A DNA stretch of 64,000 bases from Phenylobacterium sp. (GCA_020402585.1 JADBZH010000053.1:62001-126000), one strand, 5' to 3'; positions 27,617-37,236 are shown, numbered from the stretch's first letter. Numbers and translations are program-made. Notes: a model not told the origin generated them from the sequence alone.

Positions 27617-29383
27617 ATGTGGCCACAGTTCCAGCAGCCGGACGCTTCTGGCGCCAAAATCGGAGAGGCGCTTTCAGGAGGGCGGGCAGGGGCCTCGAAC
27701 TCCGGCCATTCCGCCATGTGCGGCTGCGGCGCCTGCGCCCTGCGCGGCGGAGAAGGCGAGACCGGGCCGGTCTACGCCTACCTGAACCTCGGTGACCGGG
27801 GCGGGACGGCCTCCAATGGCAAGACCAGCTTCACCCTCGACCAGGCGGTCAACCGGCTGACGGGCGGGGAAGGCGGCTGGGGCGTGCTGGGCCAGCCCTT
27901 CGTCGCCACCTACGCCTTCCGGTCCGCTGAGCCCGCCAACATGCCCAGCGAGACAAGCGGATTCACCCGCTTCAACGCCGCACAGATCCGCCAGACAGAA
28001 TTGGCCCTGCAGGCCTGGGCCGACGTCGCCCGGATCAGCTTCGTGCGTGAGGGTTTTGGCGAGACCGGCGAGGCGGCCTACTCCAACCAGGCGATGATGC
28101 TGTTCGCCAGCTACACAAGCGGCCCGGACGGCGCGGCTGGCTTCGCCTACTATCCCGGCTCCACAAGTTTCGCCTCCAACTCCGGCGACGTCTGGATCGA
28201 CGCCGGCGCCAGCTACAACCTGCAGCCCCTGGCGTCGAATTACGGCGGGATGGTCCTCGTGCACGAGATCGGCCACGCCATCGGGCTGGGCCACCCTTCC
28301 GACTATCCCGACACCGGGTCCGCCAGCTACGGGGCGGACGCCAGCTATTTCGAGGACAGCCGCCAGTACACCGTGATGAGCTACTTCGGGGGCTTCAACA
28401 CCGGGGCCAGCCTTCCCGGTTTCTCAGCCGTGCCCCTGGTGGACGATATAGCAGCCGTACAGTTCATGTACGGGGCGAACATGACCACCCGGACCGGGGA
28501 CACGGTCTATGGCTTCAACTCCAATGCGGGCCGGCCCTGGTTCGAGGCGGTGAGCAGCGCCTCCATCATGCAGTGGGCGGTCTGGGACGCCGGTGGGCGG
28601 GATACGTTCAACTTCTCCGGCTACTCCAGCAATCAGGTCATCGACCTCCGGCCTGGCTTCTTCTCTGACGTGGGGGGATTTCGCGGCAATGTCGCCATAG
28701 CCCGTGGCGTGGATATCGAGGACGCCATCGGCGGCGCAGGCGCCGACCTGATCACGGGGAACAACCTCGCCAACCGCCTGACTGCCGGCGGGGGCGCGGA
28801 TTCCGTCTTCGGAGGCGATGGCGCGGATACGATCCTCGAGGCTTCAGGCGCGAACTATCTGCGCGGCGAGGCCGGTGATGACTCGGTCTCCGGCGGGACG
28901 GGTTTCGACGACATCAACGGCAATATGGGCAATGACACCCTGCGCGGGAATGATGGCGAGGACTGGGTGGTCGGGGGCAGGGACAACGACCTGATCTTCG
29001 GCGACGCGGCCTTCGACATTGTCTACGGCAACATGGGCAATGACACCGTCGACGGCGGGGCCGGGAACGACTGGGTGCGGGGCGGCCAGGGCGACGATTC
29101 GGTCCAAGCCGGCTCCGGGCACGACTGGGTCTGGGGCGACCGCGGAAGCGACACCCTCTCCGGCGGGGCGGGCGCCGACCTCTTCCATTCCTTCTCCGGC
29201 GCAGGGATCGACCGGATCGTTGACTTCAACGTCGCCGAGGGCGACCGCCTGAAGCTGGAGGGAAGTCCCTCGCGGACCATCGCCCAGGTGGGCGCAGACG
29301 TGGTGGTGGACATGGGCAATGGCGACCAGGTGATCCTGGTAAGCGTCACCCTGGCCAGCCTGGGGAGCGGCTGGATTCTCTAG
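27617..29383 (+). CDS. RTX-repeat metalloprotease, serralysin (M10) family
   Basis: The 588-residue product has no Sec signal. The zinc-binding motif HEIGHAIGLGHP begins at about residue 216 and a Met-turn YTVMSYF lies near 254, both diagnostic of M10B serralysins. A run of calcium-binding RTX nonapeptides of the GGxGxD type fills about residues 368-540 (for example GGAGNDWVRGGQGDD). The C terminus ends in a hydrophobic patch typical of type I secretion. Caulobacter SapA, which degrades mis-assembled S-layer, belongs to this family, so a surface-protein role is possible. No ABC transporter, membrane fusion protein or inhibitor gene is adjacent. Start ATG 27617 follows AAGGAAG. Confidence 0.93.
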   Translation: MWPQFQQPDASGAKIGEALSGGRAGASNSGHSAMCGCGACALRGGEGETGPVYAYLNLGDRGGTASNGKTSFTLDQAVNRLTGGEGGWGVLGQPFVATYAFRSAEPANMPSETSGFTRFNAAQIRQTELALQAWADVARISFVREGFGETGEAAYSNQAMMLFASYTSGPDGAAGFAYYPGSTSFASNSGDVWIDAGASYNLQPLASNYGGMVLVHEIGHAIGLGHPSDYPDTGSASYGADASYFEDSRQYTVMSYFGGFNTGASLPGFSAVPLVDDIAAVQFMYGANMTTRTGDTVYGFNSNAGRPWFEAVSSASIMQWAVWDAGGRDTFNFSGYSSNQVIDLRPGFFSDVGGFRGNVAIARGVDIEDAIGGAGADLITGNNLANRLTAGGGADSVFGGDGADTILEASGANYLRGEAGDDSVSGGTGFDDINGNMGNDTLRGNDGEDWVVGGRDNDLIFGDAAFDIVYGNMGNDTVDGGAGNDWVRGGQGDDSVQAGSGHDWVWGDRGSDTLSGGAGADLFHSFSGAGIDRIVDFNVAEGDRLKLEGSPSRTIAQVGADVVVDMGNGDQVILVSVTLASLGSGWIL

Positions 29384-29426
29384 ATCCTGTTCCGAGGATT
29401 GGGAGCCGGCTATCGAATCTAAGCCT

Positions 29427-29490
29427 GATCTCACATATTGAAATGAGAACCTGTTTTGTCCTTTCAGGCGTTCCGTCTGAGAGGAAAGGG
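29427..29490. repeat. Dispersed hairpin repeat, copy 2
   Basis: The block GATCTCACATATTGAAATG, then AACCTGTTTTGTCCTTTC and TTCCGTCTGAGAGGAAA, aligns along its length with 6035-6102. The outer arm pairing is decayed here, so the second copy is imperfect. Like copy 1 it lies between two convergent genes (RTX protease and mocA), supporting a terminator or REP-like role. Confidence 0.65.
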
Positions 29491-29523
29491 CGCGAGGGAT
29501 TAATGGACCGGCAGGAGCCGGGT

Positions 29524-30156
29524 TCAGCCTTGCGGCGGGTCTCCCAGGTCCTCGGGCCGGTCGACGTCGAAGAGGACCCCGGGGTCCGGGCTCTCCACCC
29601 GCGCCAGCCGGTCGCCCAGGATGGCGAGGACCTCCCGGGCGCCGGCATCCCCGGCGGCCCCGGCGAGGTCGGGAAGGAGAGAAGCGGAGAAGAGGACCGG
29701 ATGACCCCGGCGTCCCTTGTAGGTCGGGGCGGCCGCCGGGGCGCCCGACTCCACCGCGGTGACGAGGCGCGGAAGGACCTCCTCCGGCACGTCCGGCATG
29801 TCGCCGAGGAAGACGAAGACCCCCCTCAGCCCGGCAGGCAGGACGGCGACCCCGGCCCGCAGGGAGGCGCCCATGCCCTCGGCGTGGTCTGCGGCGTGCA
29901 CGAGGCGCAGCCGCTCGGCGCCGCCCCTGTCTTCGGCTGCGGCCCGGCAGGCGTCCCCGACGGATTCCGGGTCCGTTCCTGTGACGACAATGACCGGGTC
30001 AGAGGGCGTCGCCAGGGCCGCGCGGACCGCCCCGGCGACAAGAGGCGCCCCGCGCCAGGGCGCCAGCAGCTTGCCGCCGCCGAAGCGGCACCCCGCCCCC
30101 GCCGCCAGCAGGATGGCCGCATAACCCGACCCGAGTCCGACCGCCGCCCCTGTCAT
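29524..30156 (-). CDS. mocA: Molybdenum cofactor cytidylyltransferase-like NTP transferase
   Basis: MocA attaches CMP to molybdopterin to form the MCD cofactor used by xanthine-oxidase-family enzymes. The 210-residue protein has the nucleotidyltransferase start ILLAAGAGCRFGGGKLLAPW, the VFVFLGDMPDVP metal-binding segment, the YKGRRGHPVLF motif, and a closing FDVDRPEDL that is typical of MocA/MobA-like enzymes. It is divergent from moaA across 31 bases. The presence of MCD-type enzyme subunits at 15.5-18.2 kb and xdhC at 34-35 kb supports this rather than a GMP-type MobA. Confidence 0.82.
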   Translation of the reverse strand: MTGAAVGLGSGYAAILLAAGAGCRFGGGKLLAPWRGAPLVAGAVRAALATPSDPVIVVTGTDPESVGDACRAAAEDRGGAERLRLVHAADHAEGMGASLRAGVAVLPAGLRGVFVFLGDMPDVPEEVLPRLVTAVESGAPAAAPTYKGRRGHPVLFSASLLPDLAGAAGDAGAREVLAILGDRLARVESPDPGVLFDVDRPEDLGDPPQG

Positions 30157-30187
30157 GTTCCGTCATCCCCGCATATGTTGATCCGGC

Positions 30188-31219
30188 ATGACGCCGCTCG
30201 ATACCGCGCCCGCCGTCCAGTCCCGCCCCCGCCTCGTGGACGGGTTCGGCCGCGCCGTGACCTATCTTCGGGTCTCGGTGACGGACCGATGCGACCTGCG
30301 CTGCGTCTATTGCATGGCCGAGCATATGACCTTTCTGCCCAAGGCGCAGGTGCTGACTCTCGAGGAGCTTGAGCGCCTCGCCTCGGCCTTCATCGACCTG
30401 GGCGTGCGGAAGATCCGCATCACCGGCGGCGAACCCCTGGTGCGCAAGGGGGTGATGGACCTCTTCGGCGCCCTGTCGCCGCGGCTGGCCGCCGGCGACC
30501 TGGACGAGGTGACCCTGACGACGAACGGCACCCGGCTGGAGACCTTCGCCGCGGACCTTGCGGCCTCCGGCGTGCGGCGGGTCAATGTCTCGCTGGACAG
30601 CCTCAACCCCGAGACCTTCCGCCGGCTGACCCGGGGCGGCGACCTGGCCCAGGTCCTGCGCGGGCTCGAGGCCGCACGCGCCGCAGGCCTTGCGGTCAAG
30701 ATCAACGCCGTCGCCCTGCGAGATGACAACGCTGAGGAACTTCCCGACCTGGTCGCCTGGGCCCACGGCCAGGGCTTCGACGCCACCCTGATCGAGGCCA
30801 TGCCCATGGGCGAGATCGACGTCGACCGAAGCGACCAGTTCCTGTCGCTGCGGGAGGTTCGGGCCCACCTGGAAAGCTTCTGGACCCTGACCGACCTCGA
30901 CCTGACCACCGGCGGACCCGCCCGTTATGTCCGGGTCGCCGAGACCGGCGGACGGCTGGGTTTCATCACCCCCCTCAGCCACAACTTCTGCGAGCTCTGC
31001 AACCGGGTGCGCCTGACCTGCACGGGGACCCTGCACACCTGCCTTGGCCGCGAGGACGCCAGCGACTTGCGGGCGGTGATCCGCAGCGGCGCGTCGGACG
31101 GCGAGCTTCGCCAGGCCATCCTGCGGGCCATCGACGCCAAGCCCGAGGGGCACGATTTCCGGATCGATCGCAACGCCCCGCCGGCGGTGCAGCGACACAT
31201 GTCCACGACGGGGGGCTGA
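30188..31219 (+). CDS. moaA: GTP 3',8-cyclase
   Basis: MoaA is the radical-SAM enzyme that starts molybdopterin synthesis from GTP. The 343-residue protein has the CDLRCVYCM cluster motif (CxxxCxxC), [11 protein letters not shown], and the C-terminal second cluster [20 protein letters not shown], ending with the conserved Gly-Gly tail needed for activity. It leads a six-gene operon with 2-base and 3-base gaps or 4-base overlaps. Confidence 0.97.
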   Translation: MTPLDTAPAVQSRPRLVDGFGRAVTYLRVSVTDRCDLRCVYCMAEHMTFLPKAQVLTLEELERLASAFIDLGVRKIRITGGEPLVRKGVMDLFGALSPRLAAGDLDEVTLTTNGTRLETFAADLAASGVRRVNVSLDSLNPETFRRLTRGGDLAQVLRGLEAARAAGLAVKINAVALRDDNAEELPDLVAWAHGQGFDATLIEAMPMGEIDVDRSDQFLSLREVRAHLESFWTLTDLDLTTGGPARYVRVAETGGRLGFITPLSHNFCELCNRVRLTCTGTLHTCLGREDASDLRAVIRSGASDGELRQAILRAIDAKPEGHDFRIDRNAPPAVQRHMSTTGG

Positions 31220-31221
31220 CG

Positions 31222-31461
31222 GTGGCGCGGGTGCTCCTGTTCGGGCGGCTCGCCGATGTCGCCGGCTGGCGGGAGCGGGACATCCCGGCCCGGACCCTGG
31301 GCGAACTGAGGGGCTGGATCGCGACGGAGGATCCCGCCCTCTTCGAAGCCCTCCAGGCGCCAGCGGTGCGCACGGCGGTCGACCAGTCCCTGGTGAGCCT
31401 GGACGTCGATCTCGGGCCCGACTCCGAGGTCGCCTTCCTGCCGCCCATGAGCGGAGGTTGA
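31222..31461 (+). CDS. moaD: Molybdopterin synthase sulfur carrier subunit
   Basis: The 79-residue ubiquitin-like protein ends in the obligatory Gly-Gly (PPMSGG), which is activated as a thiocarboxylate to deliver sulfur to precursor Z. The start FGRLADVAGWRE is typical of MoaD. GTG start 2 bases after moaA; moaE follows 3 bases on. No dedicated MoeB adenylyltransferase gene lies in this cluster. Confidence 0.93.
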   Translation: MARVLLFGRLADVAGWRERDIPARTLGELRGWIATEDPALFEALQAPAVRTAVDQSLVSLDVDLGPDSEVAFLPPMSGG

Positions 31462-31464
31462 GGG

Positions 31465-31911
31465 GTGATCCGGCTGGTCAGCCAACCCTTTGACCCCGGT
31501 GAAGCCCTGGCCGGATTCTGCCGTGGCCGGAGCGAGACGGGGGCCATCGCCAGCTTCACGGGACTGGCCCGGGCCGAGGCGGGTCAAACCACCCTCCTGG
31601 AGCTGGAAGCCTATCCGGGATTTACGGAGCGCGAGATCGGCCGGCATGAGGCCGCCGCGGTGGCGCGCTTCGGCTTGCAGGATGTCCTGATCCTCCATCG
31701 CACCGGCCCGATCCCGCCGGGCGAGGCCATCGTTTTCGTCGCGACGGCTGCGGCGCACCGCCGCGCCGCCTTCGAGGCCTGCGACTTCCTCATGGACTAC
31801 TTGAAGTCCCGGGCGCCCTTCTGGAAGAAGGAGACGGGCCCGGACGGCGCGCGATGGATCGAACCGACCGAGCGTGACCGAGACGACCTGGCGCGATGGG
31901 AGACCTCATGA
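31465..31911 (+). CDS. moaE: Molybdopterin synthase catalytic subunit
   Basis: MoaE forms the heterotetramer with MoaD that makes molybdopterin. Conserved features visible in the 148 residues are ASFTGLARAEA, LELEAYPGFTEREI, LHRTGPIPPGEAIVFVA, the AAHRRAAFEACDFLMDYLK segment and the FWKKETGPDGARWIE motif with the catalytic lysines. GTG start at 31465; the stop overlaps moaB by 4 bases. Confidence 0.95.
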   Translation: MIRLVSQPFDPGEALAGFCRGRSETGAIASFTGLARAEAGQTTLLELEAYPGFTEREIGRHEAAAVARFGLQDVLILHRTGPIPPGEAIVFVATAAAHRRAAFEACDFLMDYLKSRAPFWKKETGPDGARWIEPTERDRDDLARWETS

Positions 31912-32471
31912 CCTCACCGACCCCGATCACCCTGACCCCCGGAGGCCGGATCGACCCGGCCCGGCCCTTCGTTCCGGTGCGCATCGCCGTCCTCACGATT
32001 TCGGATACCCGGGATGAGGAAAGCGACACCTCCGGCCATGTGCTGGCCGACCGGGTCACGGGGGCCGGCCATGTCCTGGCCGACAAGGCCATCGTCCGCG
32101 ACGATGTCGACGAGATCCGCGCCCGGATCCTGGCCTGGGTCGACTCCGGCGAGGTCGACGCAGTGATCAGCACCGGCGGCACCGGCATCACGGGCCGGGA
32201 CGTCACCCCAGAGGCCGTGGAGCCCCTGTTCGACAAGCGTATCGATGGCTTCTCCGTGGTCTTCCATCTGGTCAGCTTCCAGTCCGTGGGACTGTCCACC
32301 CTGCAGTCCCGCGCCACGGCCGGCATCGTCAACGGCGTCTTCGTCTTCTGCCTTCCCGGGTCGAATGGCGCGGTGAAGGACGGCTGGGACAAGGTCATCC
32401 AGGCCCAGCTCGACAGCCGCCATGGACCCTGCAACATGGTCGAGCTGATGCCGCGGCTCCTGGAAAAGTGA
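31908..32471 (+). CDS. moaB: Molybdopterin adenylyltransferase-type protein (MoaB/MogA family)
   Basis: The 187-residue protein has the MoaB/MogA fold: [18 protein letters not shown], the molybdopterin-binding [16 protein letters not shown], and [15 protein letters not shown]. It adenylylates molybdopterin before metal insertion by MoeA. The start is ATG 31908 at the ATGA overlap with moaE; a few upstream codons in frame are possible. It overlaps moaC by 4 bases. Confidence 0.93.
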   Translation: MTSPTPITLTPGGRIDPARPFVPVRIAVLTISDTRDEESDTSGHVLADRVTGAGHVLADKAIVRDDVDEIRARILAWVDSGEVDAVISTGGTGITGRDVTPEAVEPLFDKRIDGFSVVFHLVSFQSVGLSTLQSRATAGIVNGVFVFCLPGSNGAVKDGWDKVIQAQLDSRHGPCNMVELMPRLLEK

Positions 32472-32938
32472 GCGGCCTGACCCACATCGACGCCGAGGGC
32501 CGCGCCCGGATGGTGGACGTCTCCGACAAGCCGGAGACGGCCCGCGAGGCCGTGGCCGAGGGCTTTGTCCGCCTGGCGCCCGAGACCCTGGCCCTGGCCG
32601 TCTCCGGGCAGGGCCGCAAGGGCGACGTCCGCGCCGTGGCCGAGATCGCCGGCGTGATGGCGGCCAAGCGGACCTCGGACCTGATCCCCCTCTGCCATCC
32701 CCTGGACATCTCCAAGGCCGAGGTGGCCGTCGACGTCGACGGGGGCCGGCTCAAGGTGACGGCGCGGGTGCGGACCACCGGGCGTACCGGCGTGGAGATG
32801 GAGGCCCTGACGGCGGTCAGCGTGGCCTGCCTGACCCTCTACGACATGCTCAAGGCCGCTGACCGGGGGATGGTCATCGAGGACGTCCAGCTTGTGTCCA
32901 AGTCCGGCGGGCGTTCCGGCGACTGGGTCCGCGAATGA
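32468..32938 (+). CDS. moaC: Cyclic pyranopterin monophosphate synthase
   Basis: MoaC completes precursor Z formation with MoaA. The 156-residue protein contains [63 protein letters not shown] and the final [12 protein letters not shown], all family signatures. GTG start overlapping moaB; its stop overlaps moeA by 4 bases. Confidence 0.97.
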   Translation: MSGLTHIDAEGRARMVDVSDKPETAREAVAEGFVRLAPETLALAVSGQGRKGDVRAVAEIAGVMAAKRTSDLIPLCHPLDISKAEVAVDVDGGRLKVTARVRTTGRTGVEMEALTAVSVACLTLYDMLKAADRGMVIEDVQLVSKSGGRSGDWVRE

Positions 32939-34125
32939 AGCTGATGACGGTCGAGGCCGCCCGGGCGGCCATGCTGGCCGTCATCCGCCGGCTGGGTCCG
33001 GTCGAGCTTCCACTGCAGGACGCCTTGGGCCGCATGCTGGCCGAGGACATCCACGCCGTCCGCGACCAGCCCCCCTTCACCAATTCCTCCATGGACGGCT
33101 GGGCGGTCCGTAGCGCCGACGGTCCCGGGTCCCGGAAGATCATCGGCGAGAGCGCTGCGGGCCATGGCTTCGAGGGGCCCCTCGGCGCCGGTGAAGCGGT
33201 GCGCATCTTCACCGGCGCGGCCCTGCCCTCCGGCGCGGACGCCGTGGTGATCCAGGAGGATGCCCGCCGGGAGGGTGGGACGGTGGAGGTCCCTGCCTGC
33301 GCACCCGGCGACAATGTGCGCCAGGCTGGCCGCGACTTCCGGGCGGGCGGGCGGCTGCTGGCCGAGGGCCTGAGGCTCGATCCCTGGCGCCTGTCCCTCT
33401 GCGCCTCCGCCGGGCGCGACCGGGTCCGGGTGGTCCGGCCGCCGCAGGTCAGCATTGTCTCCACCGGCGAGGAAGTCGTGGAGGCGCCGGCCGTTCCCGG
33501 GCCCTGGCAGATCTTCGACTCGGGTTCCCCGGGGCTGGCGGCCATGCTGCGCACCTGGGGGGCTGAGACCCGCCGGGTGACCGGTGTCCGTGACCGCCGG
33601 GAAGCCGTCAGGGACGCCATCGCCGGGGCGGGCGGGGATCTCGTCGTCACCCTGGGCGGCGCCTCCGTTGGCGACCATGACCTGGTCCGGTCGGCCGCCG
33701 CCGACCTGGGCCTGGACCTGCGGGTCGAGAGCGTCGCCGTCCGACCCGGAAAACCGACCTTCTTCGGCGTCCTGGCCGACGGGCGTCCCCTTCTGGGCCT
33801 GCCGGGCAATCCCGCCTCGGCCTTCGTCTGCGCCGAACTCTTTCTGCGGCCCCTGGTCGCCGCCCTTGAGGGCCGGCCCTCCGCTCCGGCCCTGCGGCCG
33901 GCCCGCCTTGTGGCGCCTCTGCCGGCCAATGGCCCGCGGGAACACTGGATGCGGGCCCGGCTTATGGCCGACCGGGAGGGGGAGGCCGTGGAGGCCTTCC
34001 TCGACCAGGACTCCTCCCTTGTCCGGGTCTTCTCCGAAGCCGACGCCCTCTTGCGCCGCCTGCCTCACGCCCCCGCCGCCGCGGCCGGCGACGCCGTGGA
34101 GGTGCTCGCCCTCCTCAGGGGGTGA
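32935..34125 (+). CDS. moeA: Molybdopterin molybdotransferase
   Basis: MoeA inserts molybdate into adenylylated molybdopterin. The 396 residues show [72 protein letters not shown] and [17 protein letters not shown], in the normal order. It is the last gene of the moaA operon, 16 bases from the convergent xdhC stop. Confidence 0.96.
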   Translation: MKLMTVEAARAAMLAVIRRLGPVELPLQDALGRMLAEDIHAVRDQPPFTNSSMDGWAVRSADGPGSRKIIGESAAGHGFEGPLGAGEAVRIFTGAALPSGADAVVIQEDARREGGTVEVPACAPGDNVRQAGRDFRAGGRLLAEGLRLDPWRLSLCASAGRDRVRVVRPPQVSIVSTGEEVVEAPAVPGPWQIFDSGSPGLAAMLRTWGAETRRVTGVRDRREAVRDAIAGAGGDLVVTLGGASVGDHDLVRSAAADLGLDLRVESVAVRPGKPTFFGVLADGRPLLGLPGNPASAFVCAELFLRPLVAALEGRPSAPALRPARLVAPLPANGPREHWMRARLMADREGEAVEAFLDQDSSLVRVFSEADALLRRLPHAPAAAAGDAVEVLALLRG

Positions 34126-34141
34126 GGCGCCGGGTCCCGGC

Positions 34142-35116
34142 TTAGGCCTTTCGGCCGCCGCCGAAACGTTCGGACATGATCTCGCCGATCACCGAGACGG
34201 CGACCGCCCAGGGCGCCTTGCCGCCGATGTCCAGGCCGATGGGGGCGTGGACCTTCGACAGGACCGCTTCCGGAACGCCGGCCGCACGGAGGGGGGCCAG
34301 GCGTTCCTCCAGTCGCCGCTTGGCGCCGAGCAGGCCGACATAGCCCGCCGCCGACGGCAGGGCCGCGGCCAGGGCCTCGCGGTCCAGCTCCAGGTTGTGG
34401 CTGGCGATGGCGACGGCTGTCCAGGCGTCGGTCCCGATGATGGCCAGGGCCTCGGCGGGGGACAGGCGGCTATAGGCCAGGCCTGGGACAGGCGGCGGCG
34501 CCTCCGGCCCCTTGCCGCGCACGAGGGTCGTTTCGAAACCGGACTGGGCGCCCAGGGCGGCGATGGCCAGGGCGGTGGGGTCGGAGCCAAAGACCACCAG
34601 CTTCTGGGCCGGATCGCAGCGACGGGTGAAGGCGCCCTCCCAGGCCTCGACCTCTCCGGGCGCACCGCACGTCCGCCGCCGGCCGTCGGTGACCCAGTCG
34701 GCTGGCCGACGCTCGGCCCAGGCCTCAAGGAGGACGGCCAGCGCCGGCTCTGAGGACTCCAGGCGCTCCAACAGGATCTCGATCCGCGCGCCGCAGAGCA
34801 GGCGGATGTCCGGCCAGGGGCTACCTTCGCCGTAGACCAGGCGCCGGGGCTCGCCGTCAGCGAGGCAGGCGTAGGCGTGGTCTGCGATATCGGACTCCAC
34901 GCACCCGCCCGAAAAGTACCCGGCCACGGGATCGGGGCTCGCACCACCGGAGTCGGTGAAGACCATCTGGGTTCCCACGGGCCTGGGACCGCCGCCCTCG
35001 ACGGCGACCAGTGTGGCGAGCACCGAGGTGCGGCCGCGCCGCCGGGCGTCGTCCAGGGCGGGGCGGACGTCATCGACGAATCCGAAGACGGGCCAGTCGG
35101 GAAGCGGGGTTCTCAT
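34142..35116 (-). CDS. xdhC: XdhC-family molybdenum cofactor insertion protein
   Basis: XdhC binds finished Mo cofactor and protects and sulfurates it for insertion into xanthine-oxidase-family enzymes. The 324-residue protein has the N-terminal TLVAVEGGGPRPVGTQMVF, SGGCVESDIADHA with the conserved cysteine, the Rossmann part KLVVFGSDPTALAIAALG, and C-terminal GYVGLLGAKRRLEER with HAPIGLDIGGKAPWAVAVSVIGEI. It is convergent with moeA. Its likely client is the IorAB-type enzyme at 15.5-18.2 kb. Confidence 0.92.
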   Translation of the reverse strand: MRTPLPDWPVFGFVDDVRPALDDARRRGRTSVLATLVAVEGGGPRPVGTQMVFTDSGGASPDPVAGYFSGGCVESDIADHAYACLADGEPRRLVYGEGSPWPDIRLLCGARIEILLERLESSEPALAVLLEAWAERRPADWVTDGRRRTCGAPGEVEAWEGAFTRRCDPAQKLVVFGSDPTALAIAALGAQSGFETTLVRGKGPEAPPPVPGLAYSRLSPAEALAIIGTDAWTAVAIASHNLELDREALAAALPSAAGYVGLLGAKRRLEERLAPLRAAGVPEAVLSKVHAPIGLDIGGKAPWAVAVSVIGEIMSERFGGGRKA

Positions 35117-35179
35117 GAGGGCCGAATTTAACGTCCTGTAAGCATTTCAGAAACCGCTTCTTTAGGCATTGGCGACAGG

Positions 35180-36091
35180 ATGCCGCTTCCAGTCACCCAG
35201 GGCGCGCCTGAAGAACTCATGTCTTCGCCGGTTTCAAAGCTTGGCCTCAGTTCGGGGCAGTTCGCGTTCGACCGGGCTCCGGTCCGGGGCCGGACCCCTC
35301 AGGCCGAGGTCCAGGATATCCTCGAGGTCGCCGCCCGGTCGGGGGTCCGACTGTTCGACGTGACCGGCCGCTCCGTCCAGGCCGAGCGCGAGATCGGCGC
35401 AATCCTCCCGCGCCCGGAAGCCTTCAACGTCTGCATCTCGACCATCCGCCCCGATCGTGGGCCGGACATCGTCGAAGCGGAGGTCAGGGCCAGCCTGAAC
35501 CGCCTGGGCGTGACCCAGGCCGAGTGCCTTCTCGTGCCCTCGGTTGCTGAACTTCTCGGGCCCCACGGCGCGGTCCTCTGGGACCGGCTCAAGGCGCTGA
35601 AGGACGAGGGGCTGACCCGCAAGATCGGCGTCTCCGTCTTCGCCTCGGACGATCCCCTGGGCGTCGCCCGCCGCTTCAGACCCGATGTCGTCCAGGCGCC
35701 GGCCAGCCTTCTGGACCAGCGCCTCATCAACGACGGCACCCTGGCCTCAATCGCAGGCCTGGGGATGGAGGTTCACCTGAGGTCCATCTTCCTCAACGGC
35801 CTCCTCCTCCTCCCACCGGACCGGGCTCCCAGTCATCTGAGGGAGGCGGCGGCGCGCATCTCCCGCGCCCGGCGCATGATCGCGGAAGGCCGGTCCGACC
35901 CGCTGCAGGCGGCCCTTGGCTTCGCCCTGTCCCGGCCGGAGGCCTCAGCGGTGCTCGTGTCGGTGGCCTCGGCGGCCGAGCTCAACGCCATCGTCGCCGC
36001 CGCCGCCAGTCCGCCGCCGGACCTGGACTGGGACAATATGGCCATAGACGATCCCGAGGCCCTGGACTCCGGCTCCTGGGCCGCGGCCTGA
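35180..36091 (+). CDS. Aldo/keto reductase-fold protein lacking the catalytic tetrad
   Basis: The 303-residue protein follows the AKR barrel: SKLGLSSGQF start, the GVRLFDVTGRSVQAEREIG segment where the catalytic Asp and Tyr normally lie, RASLNRLGVTQAECLLVPSV, LKALKDEGLTRKIGVSVF, and the cofactor end SAVLVSVASAAELNAIV. The Asp is present, but the Tyr, Lys and His of the tetrad are not seen at their usual places (TGRSV instead of a YG motif; LVPSV instead of LLHxP). It may be a non-enzymatic or altered member. The start may instead be ATG 35219, just before the family alignment begins. It is transcribed alone. Confidence 0.75.
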   Translation: MPLPVTQGAPEELMSSPVSKLGLSSGQFAFDRAPVRGRTPQAEVQDILEVAARSGVRLFDVTGRSVQAEREIGAILPRPEAFNVCISTIRPDRGPDIVEAEVRASLNRLGVTQAECLLVPSVAELLGPHGAVLWDRLKALKDEGLTRKIGVSVFASDDPLGVARRFRPDVVQAPASLLDQRLINDGTLASIAGLGMEVHLRSIFLNGLLLLPPDRAPSHLREAAARISRARRMIAEGRSDPLQAALGFALSRPEASAVLVSVASAAELNAIVAAAASPPPDLDWDNMAIDDPEALDSGSWAAA

Positions 36092-36095
36092 GGGC

Positions 36096-37208
36096 TCAAT
36101 CCCAGGCGGCGAAGGGATCGGAGGACGTCCGGCCAAGGGCTGAAGCCACCGCCGGGTGAGTGATCTCTCCGTTCAGGACGTTCAGACCCCGCGCCAGGTG
36201 ACGATCGCCCCTGAGTGCCTCGAGGCCCTGGTCCGCCAGCTTCAGCACATAGGGCAGGGTGGCGTTGCCCAGGGCCTCCGACGCCGTCCGCGGAACGGCG
36301 CCCGGCATGTTGGCCACGCAGTAGTGAACCACGCCATCGACAACGAAGGTCGGCTCATGGTGGGTGGTCGGCCGGCTGGTCTCGAAGCATCCGCCCTGGT
36401 CAATGGCGACGTCGACGATGACGGCGCCCGGGGTCATCCGCGACAGGTGTTCCCGCCGCAGGAGCCGCGGGGCCGCCGCCCCTGGCGCCAGGACAGCGCC
36501 GATCACCACGTCCGCCGCCAGGATCTCGGTCTCCACCGCGTCGAGATTGGCGTAGCGGGTGCGCGCCCGTCCGTCGAACAGGTCGTCGAGGAAGCGAAGC
36601 CGCGGGATGGACCGGTCCAGAAGGGTCACCTGGGCGCCGAGGCCCAGGGCCATGCGGGCGGCGTTTGCGCCGACCATGCCGCCGCCCAGGATCGTCACCC
36701 GGGCCGGAGGCGAGCCGGCCACCCCGGGCAGCAGCAGCCCCATTCCGCCATTGTGCTTCTGCAGGTGTTGGGCGGCGGCCAGCACGGACAGTCGGCCCGC
36801 GATCTCGGACATGGGCGCCAGCAGCGGCAACCCTCCGGAGGGATCGGTGACGGTCTCGTAGGCGATGGCGGCGCAGCCCGACCGGGCCAGGCCCTCGGCC
36901 TGTGCGGGGTCCGGCGCAAGGTGCAGGTAGGTGAAAAGGATGTGGCGCGGGGTCAACCGCTCCCACTCCGGCCTTTGGGGCTCCTTGACCTTGACGATCA
37001 GGTCGGCGCCGGAGAACACCGCCTCTGCGTCCGGCGCCAGAGTGGCGCCCGCCTCCAGGTAGGCGGCGTCGGGGAAGCCCGAGCCGGCGCCTGCGCCCGC
37101 CTCAATCAGCACCTCGTGGCCCTGGGCTGTAAGCTCGCGGACAGCAGCGGGAATCAGCCCCACCCTGTGCTCGTTGGACTTGATCTCCTTCGGAACGCCG
37201 ATACGCAT
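36096..37208 (-). CDS. ald: Alanine dehydrogenase
   Basis: The enzyme interconverts L-alanine and pyruvate plus ammonia with NAD. The 370-residue length is exact for the family. It has MRIGVPKEIKSNEHRVGLIP, VKVKEPQRPEWERL (catalytic lysine region), FTYLHLAPDP, the Rossmann VTILGGGMVGANAARMA, and VDVAIDQGGCFETSRPTTHHEP. ATG 37208 follows AGGAGATGCAAG, an ideal ribosome site; the longer frame is rejected. It is downstream of mtgA on the same strand with a 28-base gap. Confidence 0.96.
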   Translation of the reverse strand: MRIGVPKEIKSNEHRVGLIPAAVRELTAQGHEVLIEAGAGAGSGFPDAAYLEAGATLAPDAEAVFSGADLIVKVKEPQRPEWERLTPRHILFTYLHLAPDPAQAEGLARSGCAAIAYETVTDPSGGLPLLAPMSEIAGRLSVLAAAQHLQKHNGGMGLLLPGVAGSPPARVTILGGGMVGANAARMALGLGAQVTLLDRSIPRLRFLDDLFDGRARTRYANLDAVETEILAADVVIGAVLAPGAAAPRLLRREHLSRMTPGAVIVDVAIDQGGCFETSRPTTHHEPTFVVDGVVHYCVANMPGAVPRTASEALGNATLPYVLKLADQGLEALRGDRHLARGLNVLNGEITHPAVASALGRTSSDPFAAWD

Positions 37209-37236
37209 CTTGCATCTCCTCTTGGAAGTTCCGCCG

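Noticed and set aside
28921-29060. Direct DNA repeats near ATGGGCAATGACACC
   Set aside because: These are codons of the RTX calcium-binding repeat of the protease, not an independent element.
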